A stretch of 64,000 nt of DNA from a virus, in IMG/VR virus record IMGVR_UViG_3300042460_000519, positions 1 through 64,000 of that record, one strand, 5' to 3'. Below the pieces are notes generated by a model that was given only the letters and a program-made list of their open reading frames with translations, ran no database searches and was not told the origin of the DNA. How positions within the stretch are numbered: the first letter of the stretch is position 1; each line of letters starts with the position of its first letter. Both the position numbers and the translations under genes were made by a program. Of the stretch, positions 31,087-39,700 are shown in pieces.

Positions 31087-32526
31087 ATGAGTTGTTCAAA
31101 TAATATAACCCCTTGTGGATGTGGAAATAATCCATGTGGATGTGGAACTTCATCAAATGATGTTGTATACCAAGGACCTAATTTATCATGCACTGGTGTA
31201 ACAAATTGTGACACTGTTACAGAAGCAATATCAACAATAGATGGATTTATTTGTAGTCCAGAAATGGTTCAAAATATTATTAATAATATTTTAAATAATA
31301 CAAATCTATATAATCAGTTTACATCAATTGTAAATAATACAGTTGATTGTCAAACAGTGTGGGATTGTATTAACGCATCATCAACCACTACTACATCTAC
31401 CACTGCAATTCCTTGTGTTTGTACTACATATTTTATAGCAGGGTCGATGTTTAATCCTGGTGCTGTAACATATGTTCCTTGTGGAGCAACTCAAGTTGTT
31501 ACAATACAAGTAACTGATATTGTTGAAGAGATATGTGTTGATAATACATATGGTGTTATTGCAACAGGAAGTGCAAGTTTCAGTAATACATTTGATTGTT
31601 GTGTTGCATCAACCACTACAACCACCACTTTGGCTCCAACCATTACAACAACAACCACAATACCACCAACTACCACAACTACAAGTTCTAGTTCAACAAG
31701 CACTTCTACAAGTACGTCTACATCAACTAGTACATCTACTAGTACTAGCACTTCTACTTCAACAAGTACTAGTACAAGTACAACAACAACAAGTTCTAGT
31801 TCTACAACAACAACCACAACTATTAAACCTAGTTGTTCAGTATATGAACTAGAAACTACAGGTCCTGGTTCAGGTCTTGGAGAATGTGATTGGTCAGGTA
31901 TAGATTGTAATACAGGTCTTCCAGTTGGAGCAACAATTCCATACCCTGGTACTACTAGTACAGGATGTATAGTTGATAGTTCATTAGTATTAGGATCTAA
32001 AGTGGCAGTAATTTCTTCTATATCTTGTGATCCTATTGTATGGGAAGTAGATTCTCCTGGTTGTTGTGATACATCAGGACGTGAATTTATAGAACTACCT
32101 TATGATACTGTTCTAGGTGATACTGTATATGCCACAGATGGAAATTGCTATAGAGCAGTAAACACTTCTGTAGCATCTCCAACAATAACATTAGGAGATT
32201 CTACTATTTACACTGATTGTAATGACTGTGTAGCTGCACATCCTTGTCCAACTACAACCACTACAACTACTTTACTAACATGTAAAATATGGAATTGGGA
32301 AGCTATAGGACTTAATGATTCAGGTTTAGAATATACAAATTGTGATAATGTATTTACAGTTATTCCTGTAATAGATATAACAAATAATTCAGGAAGTATA
32401 TGTGTTTATCCAGGTACAACTCCTATTTGGAATCCTGGACCATCATTAGGTACTCATGAATTAGGAACAAATAATATACCTTGTGGAACACCAGCAACAA
32501 CAACTACCACTACGACAGTCGTTTAA
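31087..32526 (+). CDS. Adhesin-like modular protein with Cys-rich start (479 aa)
   Basis: Opens with MSCSNNITPCGCGNNPCGCG, then the SSNDVVYQGPNLSCTGV...VWDC module (23-94) shared with the 368-aa protein. Next come Cys module CVCTTYFIAG...CC (about 112-178), the longest regular (ST)n linker (to about 250), module CSVYELETTG...SC (about 255-320), a module CCDTSGREFIELPYDTVLGD...YTDCNDCVAAHPCP of a type common in Bacteroidota phage fibres, a short linker, module CKIWNWEAIG...CG and a poly-Thr-Val tail. Five or more separate small domains make this a long flexible fibre or decoration. Confidence 0.62.
   Translation: MSCSNNITPCGCGNNPCGCGTSSNDVVYQGPNLSCTGVTNCDTVTEAISTIDGFICSPEMVQNIINNILNNTNLYNQFTSIVNNTVDCQTVWDCINASSTTTTSTTAIPCVCTTYFIAGSMFNPGAVTYVPCGATQVVTIQVTDIVEEICVDNTYGVIATGSASFSNTFDCCVASTTTTTTLAPTITTTTTIPPTTTTTSSSSTSTSTSTSTSTSTSTSTSTSTSTSTSTSTTTTSSSSTTTTTTIKPSCSVYELETTGPGSGLGECDWSGIDCNTGLPVGATIPYPGTTSTGCIVDSSLVLGSKVAVISSISCDPIVWEVDSPGCCDTSGREFIELPYDTVLGDTVYATDGNCYRAVNTSVASPTITLGDSTIYTDCNDCVAAHPCPTTTTTTTLLTCKIWNWEAIGLNDSGLEYTNCDNVFTVIPVIDITNNSGSICVYPGTTPIWNPGPSLGTHELGTNNIPCGTPATTTTTTTVV
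31618..31830 (+). repeat. Ser/Thr linker-coding tract
   Basis: About 70 Thr/Ser codons, including about 15 uninterrupted Ser-Thr pairs in protein. AGTACT, TCTACA, AGTACG, TCTACT and TCAACT are mixed. Confidence 0.82.
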
Positions 32527-32543
32527 CTTAAAACCAACGTATT

Positions 32544-33194
32544 ATGACAGTATTAATAACCTTAACTATAGCAGGAACTGATTCAGGCCCTTTTGACCTT
32601 TATTCAAACCTTGATGGATATCTATCAGCTTTTGAGTCAGCTGTACCTAAAGCGTCATTACTTGCAGGATATCCATCATCTTTTGTTCCTGATTTCACAA
32701 CAACTATTAGAGTGAGATCAAACAATCCATTCTGTACAAATTATGTTGATATTCCTGTACAAGAACCAACTACAACTACAACTACAACTCCTAGTCCCAC
32801 TTTACCTTTGGGATCTTCAATAGGTTTTCCAGGTCCAGATACTTGTACAAGTCTAACAGTTACTTCTAGTTTTACAGATGGTGGGGGTACTTTAACTCAA
32901 CGAGGAATATGTTATAACACAACTGGAAATCCAAGTTTTGCTGATTCTATATTTGAAGGACCAGTTGTTACAGGTATTTCAACTGTTGATGTTACAGGTT
33001 TAACTCCTGGTACTACTTACTATTGGAGAGCTTATGCTATTAATGAAATTGGTATTGGTTATTATCCAACTGTTTTATCTAATCCAACAGGATTTGTGTT
33101 TTCTACAGCTCCTTGTTCAACTAGTACAAGTACAAGTACAACTACTGTTGATCCAGGTACTACAACCACCACAACCACTGGTCCAGTATTATAA
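32544..33194 (+). CDS. Short adhesin-like protein: GPF domain plus fibronectin-type-III-like domain (216 aa)
   Basis: GPF domain (1-73; GPFDLYSNLDGYLSAF, IRVRSNNPFCTNYVDI), a short Thr spacer, then a beta-sandwich-like domain (about 90-195). In it VTGLTPGTTYYWRAYAINEIGIGYYP has the L-x-P-x-T-x-Y-Y and A-x-N-x-x-G marks of FnIII-like domains common in Bacteroidota. It ends in a poly-Thr tail. Last gene of the adhesin block and followed by tandem terminators. Confidence 0.65.
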   Translation: MTVLITLTIAGTDSGPFDLYSNLDGYLSAFESAVPKASLLAGYPSSFVPDFTTTIRVRSNNPFCTNYVDIPVQEPTTTTTTTPSPTLPLGSSIGFPGPDTCTSLTVTSSFTDGGGTLTQRGICYNTTGNPSFADSIFEGPVVTGISTVDVTGLTPGTTYYWRAYAINEIGIGYYPTVLSNPTGFVFSTAPCSTSTSTSTTTVDPGTTTTTTTGPVL

Positions 33195-33201
33195 TATAAT
33201 T

Positions 33202-33262
33202 AACCTTGTTTTTGTTGGTTTAACAAGGTTTTCTTCCAGGGGCAACTCTGGAAGTTTTTATT
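33202..33262 (+). terminator. Tandem Rho-independent terminators
   Basis: First hairpin AACCTTGTT (33202-33210) with AACAAGGTT (33222-33230), 9 bp, then TTCTT. Second hairpin CTTCCAG (33233-33239) with CTGGAAG (33248-33254), 7 bp, then TTTTTATTTAT. Two terminators in a row close the adhesin block. Confidence 0.9.
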
Positions 33263-33282
33263 TATAACTATTTTAGTTATAA
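33262..33282 (+). promoter_or_regulatory. Dyad element, copy 2 (start of the tail block)
   Basis: TTATAACTA-TTT-TAGTTATAA is a perfect 9-bp dyad. The 29 bases from 33261 to 33289 match 50259-50287 at 28 positions. A further TATAACT at 33294-33300 can pair with the second arm instead, giving two alternative hairpins. It lies 50 bases before the -7 box at 33333. Confidence 0.68.
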
Positions 33283-33307
33283 AGAATTAGATCTATAACT
33301 AAAAAGA

Positions 33308-33340
33308 TTGTTAACTATAAAAACAATTTTTTTATCTTTA
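33308..33340 (+). promoter_or_regulatory. Bacteroidota-type promoter for the tail block
   Basis: TTG (33308-33310), 22-base spacer, TATCTTTA (33333-33340). The last base of the -7 box departs from TAnnTTTG. The start codon is 29 bases further. Confidence 0.6.
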
Positions 33341-33368
33341 CAATATTTTTTAACTAATATGAATACAT

Positions 33369-34583
33369 ATGTCTGATTATCAAAGCTTATTAGGTCAATT
33401 AGAAGAATTACTAACACAAAAAAAGAGTAAGAAATTCTATGCTCAAAGACTTGGAATAAGTGAATTTGAAGTTACTGAGCTTTTGAAGGAGCTTAGAGAG
33501 AAGGACAATTATCAAAATGTAGAAGGAAAGAGTTATATAGAAGAGCGAAAGGTAAATGTTGAAAAGGGTACAATAGAAAGTACAATCGTATCAGACTTTG
33601 ATCCTAAAGATGATCTTGAACTAGCTAAGCTACACAAGATAAATCTAGATAAATACACCATAACCAACTACTGGTCTAAGATGTTACCAAGTGGAAAGTT
33701 CACTTCCTCAGTGTTCTCCAAGAAGAAAGAAGCAAAAGATTACTCACCTGAAGACTTTGCTAAGTTTTTAGAAAACTACAAACCAAAAGAAATTAAATTA
33801 AATGTAGTAAAGTCTACTATTAATACAGAAACTATTGATTTAGAAATATCAATAGCTGATTTTCATTTAGCTAAAAAAACATTAGAAGGTGAAAGTATTC
33901 AAACAAAGAAAGAACAATTTTTATATGTATTAGTAGATTTATTAAGTAAAGCTAAAGCTTCTTTTGATATAAAAACTATTATATTTCCAATATCAAATGA
34001 TTTCTTTCACACAGATAATTACCAAAATCAAACTACAAATGGTACTCCTCAAGATGTTCTTACAGGATATGATAATGAATATGAAGAAGGGTTTGATTTA
34101 TTAGTTACAGCTATATCAATATTAAAAGCATATTCAGATAACGTTGAAGTGATCCTTGTACAAGGTAATCATGATAGAACTAAATCATTTTATTTGGCAC
34201 ACGCTTTGGATGTATTTTTCTCAAGTGTTTCTAATGTTACATTTCAAAGAGAACATTCAACAACAAAGGTTGTTATATTAGGAAATACATTTATTGGTTA
34301 TCATCATGGTAACTGTAAGATAGAAGATCTTCCTTTGTTATTTGCAACAGGTAATAATAGTGAAGCTTTTGGATGTTCTAAATACAGAGAGGTACATACA
34401 GGAGATAAACATCATTATATGGCTAAAGAAGTCAAAGGGGTTAGAATACAACAAATGCCTAGTCTTTCTGGAACAGATAGATGGCACTTAGATAATAATT
34501 ATATTAATAACATAAGAGCTGGAATAGCTACAGTGTATCATCCTGTTAAAGGACGCATTGCAGAATTTGAATCTCGTATATAA
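33369..34583 (+). CDS. Calcineurin-like metallophosphoesterase with N-terminal HTH-like region (404 aa)
   Basis: The catalytic domain (about 155-404) shows motif I D164-F-H166, motif II with N210-D211, motif III G266-N267-H268-D269, and later metal-binding His at H312/H313 and H343-TGDK-H348. This is the family of SbcD/Mre11 nucleases, phosphodiesterases and phosphatases. The first 50 residues contain KKFYAQRLGISEFEVTELLKEL, a likely helix-turn-helix, which points to DNA as substrate. It is the first gene of the tail transcription unit, unusual for a nuclease. Activity and target are inferred. Confidence 0.82.
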   Translation: MSDYQSLLGQLEELLTQKKSKKFYAQRLGISEFEVTELLKELREKDNYQNVEGKSYIEERKVNVEKGTIESTIVSDFDPKDDLELAKLHKINLDKYTITNYWSKMLPSGKFTSSVFSKKKEAKDYSPEDFAKFLENYKPKEIKLNVVKSTINTETIDLEISIADFHLAKKTLEGESIQTKKEQFLYVLVDLLSKAKASFDIKTIIFPISNDFFHTDNYQNQTTNGTPQDVLTGYDNEYEEGFDLLVTAISILKAYSDNVEVILVQGNHDRTKSFYLAHALDVFFSSVSNVTFQREHSTTKVVILGNTFIGYHHGNCKIEDLPLLFATGNNSEAFGCSKYREVHTGDKHHYMAKEVKGVRIQQMPSLSGTDRWHLDNNYINNIRAGIATVYHPVKGRIAEFESRI

Positions 34584-34591
34584 TACAAAAT

Positions 34592-35320
34592 ATGTCAACA
34601 GGTAGAAAATTAGTATCAGATGTTAGAAGCACACACAAGTTGCTATCTACTGATTCTTTGATTACAGACAGAGCAATACTTAGTGAAATAAGAAATAATT
34701 CTTTATTATTAATTAAGAGAGAAACAAACCTTAGAAAACTTTGGGCAACAGATACATTGTTCACTACTATTCCTTGTTTAGAAATGTGTGAAGTTCCTCT
34801 TTCTGAATGTTGTGATTATGTAGACGAATGTACAATAGCTAGAAGCAAAGAAAAGATTCCACGTATATCAGAAGGTAATTACCAATATGTAATACAAGGA
34901 GTGTATTCTATTAATGCATTAGGAGGGCAAGGAAAGAAGCTAAAAGAAATATCTGTTAATAGATATATAAATCTTCTAAAGCTTCCTATTATTAAAAATG
35001 AAGCATACTTTTGGATTACCAATGGATATCTATATGTAAACAATCCATTATTACAAGCAGTTAGATTTGTTGCTTTCTTTGAAGAAGATGTGACAAATGA
35101 TATTCTCTATCCTGAAGATTGTGATTGTGGAAAGCAATTTACATTAGAAGAAATATGTATAAATCCATTAGATAAAAAGTTCCCTCTTCCTGGATATCTA
35201 GAACAACAAGTGTTACAATTAACTTCTCAAAAGCTTCTATCTACATATTTCAATATTAAAACTGATATTACAGCAGATGGTGTAGATGGACAAGCCCCTA
35301 ATTCAAAAGCAACTAGTTAA
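34592..35320 (+). CDS. Putative tail ring/connector protein (242 aa)
   Basis: Cys-rich centre (PCLEMCEVPLSECCDYVDEC, about 57-76), then a beta-rich region and a helical end LPGYLEQQVLQLTSQKLL. The overall order resembles the 243-aa protein at 22,560 and crass-like ring proteins around the portal. It lies between the metallophosphoesterase and the second IHF-like gene. Confidence 0.55.
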   Translation: MSTGRKLVSDVRSTHKLLSTDSLITDRAILSEIRNNSLLLIKRETNLRKLWATDTLFTTIPCLEMCEVPLSECCDYVDECTIARSKEKIPRISEGNYQYVIQGVYSINALGGQGKKLKEISVNRYINLLKLPIIKNEAYFWITNGYLYVNNPLLQAVRFVAFFEEDVTNDILYPEDCDCGKQFTLEEICINPLDKKFPLPGYLEQQVLQLTSQKLLSTYFNIKTDITADGVDGQAPNSKATS

Positions 35321-35323
35321 TAA

Positions 35324-35806
35324 ATGGCAAGAGTAAAAGTTGAATGGAGGAGCGCAAGCAAGGATAATTATATAGATTTTTGCTCAAAGAATCCAAATAT
35401 TATTTTGACATTCAATGAATGGAGGAATATCATATATTCATTCAATGAAGAATATAAACAATACATATTAGAAACAGGAGAGAAGGTAAAGCTTCCATTT
35501 GGACTAGGAGAGTTCTCTATAATCAAAAAGAAAAGAAAAAGAATAAATGATGTTAATGGTAGAGAGTTTATTAATCTTCCTATTGATTGGCAAAAAACTA
35601 AACAGAAAGGAAAGGTTATATATAATTTCAATTACCACACAGAAGGATTTTTCTTTGGTTGGCAATGGTTTAAAAAAATAACTAGGTTTAGACATTCTGA
35701 TCTTTGGTATTTTAAACCATCAAGAATAACATCAAGACTATTGTCTCACTATATAAAAGCTGATGATAAGTATAAAGACTTATACAGAGAATGGAACATT
35801 AAATAA
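35324..35806 (+). CDS. IHF/HU-like protein (second, 160 aa)
   Basis: The segment YKQYILETGEKVKLPFGLGEFSIIKKKRKR (about residues 46-75) has the IHF/HU core, with LPFGLGEFSI in place of the usual ISGFGSFxV, followed by an extended basic arm region and an aromatic C-terminal tail (FFFGWQWFKKITRFRHSDLWYFKPSR). Crass-like genomes are known for IHF-like genes lying among tail genes. It is longer than a standard IHF subunit (about 100 aa). It may pair with the 123-aa protein. It may instead have moved to a structural role. Confidence 0.75.
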   Translation: MARVKVEWRSASKDNYIDFCSKNPNIILTFNEWRNIIYSFNEEYKQYILETGEKVKLPFGLGEFSIIKKKRKRINDVNGREFINLPIDWQKTKQKGKVIYNFNYHTEGFFFGWQWFKKITRFRHSDLWYFKPSRITSRLLSHYIKADDKYKDLYREWNIK

Positions 35807-35814
35807 TAAAAACG

Positions 35815-36783
35815 ATGAGTTACTACTATAAATATAATTTTGTTAGTCCTGAACCAGTATATGCCACTGTTAAAGAAGAGCTTAAAAGCTATTTTGATAC
35901 AGGTGCAGTGGATGATCTTTTATTTCCAACCTATCTTGACAAGTGCTTACAAAAACTTGGAAGAACAACATATGTTATTTCTGAAGAAGTTTTATATATA
36001 GAAGACTTTCAAGCTAGACTTCCTGACAACTTTTATGCTGTAAGAGAAGCTTGGATGTTAGTTGAGATTCCTCAATTTCCATATCAATCAGCTAATTCAT
36101 TATATACACAAGCAGCATCATCCACTACAATACAAATTGTTCCTGTAACATCAGGTGGAGTTCCTTGTACTAATGTTGCATGCACTACAGGGTGTCCTGA
36201 ATGTATGCCAGAACTTATACAAGCTGTATACAAAACTAATCAACAAATGACAAGGTCATATAGACAATCATATCTTCTTAAGCCAGGTAATATATCTGCA
36301 AGAAGTAATTGTTCTGTAGATTATTCAAATGATTTAGATTTATATGGGCAACACATTCATGTTGGTACAAATACTCCAGGATCATCTAGTTTTGATTCAT
36401 TTGACATTAGAGATAATAAAATTGTAACTAATTTTAGAAATGCAACAATACAATTAGTGTTCTATGCTACAGAATATGATGAGGTGGGTAGTCAGTTGAT
36501 TCCTGATAACTATCGTATTAGAGAATACGTAGAAGCATTTATCAAATTCAAAGTATTTGAAATGCTTAGTAATCAAACTAATGATGAAACGTTTAATCAG
36601 TTACAACAAAAGCTTGTATATTACAAACAGTTGTATGATGAAGCATTTATAATGGCAAGTATAGAGGTTAAGAAACAAGATGTCTATACCAAGCAAAGAA
36701 GAATAACACAAGATCTTAATAGATTCAATATGTACGAACTTCCTAATAGAACAAATCGTTATGGAAGAAGAAGAAATAATTAA
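35815..36783 (+). CDS. Tail tubular/ring protein, T7 gp11-like (322 aa)
   Basis: Probably forms the ring under the portal. Helical N terminus (VYATVKEELKSYFDTGAVDDLLFPTYLDKCLQKLGRTTYVISE), a LYIEDFQARLPDNFYAVREAWML strand region, a Cys-containing insertion (PCTNVACTTGCPECMP), then IPDNYRIREYVEAFIKFKVFEMLSNQ, the typical C-terminal helix region of podovirus tubular-A proteins. Directly precedes the large nozzle-like gene, the same pairing as T7 gp11 and gp12. Family by pattern and order. Confidence 0.68.
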   Translation: MSYYYKYNFVSPEPVYATVKEELKSYFDTGAVDDLLFPTYLDKCLQKLGRTTYVISEEVLYIEDFQARLPDNFYAVREAWMLVEIPQFPYQSANSLYTQAASSTTIQIVPVTSGGVPCTNVACTTGCPECMPELIQAVYKTNQQMTRSYRQSYLLKPGNISARSNCSVDYSNDLDLYGQHIHVGTNTPGSSSFDSFDIRDNKIVTNFRNATIQLVFYATEYDEVGSQLIPDNYRIREYVEAFIKFKVFEMLSNQTNDETFNQLQQKLVYYKQLYDEAFIMASIEVKKQDVYTKQRRITQDLNRFNMYELPNRTNRYGRRRNN

Positions 36784-36785
36784 TC

Positions 36786-39700
36786 ATGACAGATAATACA
36801 TCTCAAGATAGTACACCACAAGGAAACATTAAATTAGAATATAATGTTGCTTCAACAGGTTTAAATTTAGATAACACTGTTAATCAAGTATCTAAAGGGC
36901 AATTGACGTATGCATTAAATGCATCTGTTGAAAACTTTGATTCTTCATCAGTTAATTATCAAAATGAACCAGGGAATGAAGCATGTATAACTTTTCCAAA
37001 TGAGTTTGTTTTAATAGGAGCACATTTTATTCAAGAAAAAAATAAACATATATTCTTTATCACAAATCCAATTACAGAAGAATCTGAAATTGGATTTATG
37101 GAAAATAATGATTGTCAGTATCAAACATTAGTTAACGCTAGTTGTTTAAATTTTAATATAAACTATCCAATACATAAAGTTGTACATAAGATTACAAATT
37201 GTACAACAGAGATATATTGGACAGATGGATTTAATCCTAGAAGATATTTAGATATTGAAAACATTCCTTGGAAATTAAAAGTTACTTCAAATCTTTGTGA
37301 TCCTACTCCTGATATAGGTAATTTAGATTGTAATCAATTAAAGTTACAACCTAATTTTAATATTCCAGAATTATCAATAGTTGATATTAGAAATGGTGGT
37401 GATTTAACTTCTGGTACATATCAATTTGCAATACAATATTCTGATGCATCTGGTAATCCATATACATCATATTATTCTGTTACAAATCCATGCCCTATTG
37501 CTGACATACGTACAACCACTCCAAATTTTAATTATCAAGTAGGAAAATCTATTGTTATAAGTATTGATAATCTTGATGAAACAGGACTTTTTCAATATTT
37601 TAATTTAGCAGTTATAAAAACAATAAATGACATTCCATCTGTAGAATTAGTTGGGACATATTTTATTGATCAATCAATAAAAAATATTACATACACAGGA
37701 CAGAATCAAACACAAATAAGACTTACGATACAAGATATATTTGAAAAGTTTCCTTATTACGAATTAGCAAATGATCTAACAGCTGTACAAGACGTTCTTG
37801 TATGGAATGGACTTACATCTATAGATAGAATAAACTATCAATCTATTGCTACTCAAATTACTTTACAGTGGCAAACATATAAAATACCTGCTACAGAAAA
37901 CTATGCTGATGAATTAAATGCTACAAACTTGCGTGGTTATCTACGTGATGAGGTGTATGCATTTGAGATTGTATTCTTATTAAGAAATGGAAAACAAACA
38001 GATGGTTTTCATATTCCTGGAAGATTAAAAAATGTTAATGAAGCATATCCAGATGTACCTAATACAAATTCTGATTTTATAGGAAATGGAACTTCTGCTC
38101 CTTATTGGAAGATATATAATACAGCTTCTGTAACAGGAACTGCTTTAGGAGATCCAATTGGAAATGCCACTCCATATCAATATGGTGAATTTGCTTATTG
38201 GGAATCAGAAGATGTTTATCCTTGTAATATAGATCTTTGGGGAGATCTTGCAGATCAACCTATTAGACATCATAAGTTTCCAGATGTTCTTGTAAGTCCT
38301 ATATTTGAATCAGTAATTTTTGGTGGAGCATCATCAATGGTTATGCAAAATGACGCTGTATTTCCTATAGGAGTTAAAATTGATATAGATCAAGTAAGAA
38401 ATTTAATTATAACATCTTCTCTTACAAAAAGTCAAAAAGATGATATTATTGGATTTAAAATAGTTAGAGGAAATAGAGGAACAAATAAATCAATTATTGC
38501 CAAAGGTATTCTTAGAAATGTTAACTCTTATAAAAGAGAAGAGCAAGAATTCTATTTTCCAAACTACCCATATAATGATCTTGATGTAGACCCTTTCTTA
38601 AATCAAAATAATAATGCATGGTTGCAAACAGCAGAACCATGGTTGATCATTGGAGAAGCACTTGAAAATGGTAAAATTATAATTCAATATACAGATTGTA
38701 ATACTGGAAAGCTTACAACAAGAGACGATATAGTTGCTGGACAAACAATAGAAATATGTGCAATTACACGTCCTATAACATTACAAGGAAAAGCTCTTAT
38801 TGGTCCAGGTAATTATGATGTTTGGTATTCTAATGCTTGTGGAGGTTGTAGAGGATATAGATTTTCTTGGGCAGATCCATTTACAGATAATAATCTTGCT
38901 TTAGTAGATAACGATCCTTATTTAGAAGGTTGTGGAATTTTTCCTGGATGTTTTTTTGGATGCGATGAAGAATGGGCTAGGGTTGATGTTGGTGGAATAG
39001 CTAGAACAGATTGTAATAATAGTTTTTGGGATGGATTTTGTAAATGCGATGCTTCTACTTTAGACGCTGCTCAAGTAGGATACACAACTCAACCAATCAA
39101 TGTTATAGATCTTAATGGTGGTACAATAAAACATCCTAGAATAGGAAGAAGATCTTCTTTAAAAACTAAAGAACAAGTTCCTTTACCAGCATTATCTCTA
39201 TCTCAAGATACAAATTATAGATATGTATTTAACTCTCCTGAAACATCATTTGGTCAACCTTTTCTAGGAACTATATTAAAACTTGAGAATGTAATATATG
39301 GTGCAGGAAAAGGTCATTTTGTACAAGTTAAAAATAATGCTAAATATAAATTACTTTCAGAAGAAGCTCAGAGAGATGCATATGCTAGTTCAGATAAAAT
39401 TGCAAATCTTGGATCATATAATGCCACTGCTTTATTTACAGCATATCAAACATACCTACAAATATATATAAATGGTATAACAAGAAAGAACTATGCTTAT
39501 TCGTTTAACTCAATAGCTAATTATGATTATTGGGCATCTATAAATAATAATCTTGGAATTAAACAAAGAGAAATAGATTATACACAATACTTAATTCCTG
39601 GTGTACAATCTGTAGGAGATCCTAATGGAATAGTTATGAATAACTTCCAACGTGAATCTTCTGTATTTATTAAAACAATAGAAGATAGAAATGGTATTCC

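Noticed and set aside
25423-31817. Leftward frames of poly-Val/Leu and rightward alternate frames of poly-Leu/Gln/Val opposite the linkers, resembling membrane proteins.
   Set aside because: They are the mirror of Ser/Thr codon repeats in the real genes. They have no leaders or independent support.
25531-31830. Repetitive linker DNA considered as a CRISPR array or as template/variable regions of a diversity-generating retroelement.
   Set aside because: No regular repeat-spacer pattern, no reverse transcriptase gene in the window, and the tracts are in frame inside coding modules.
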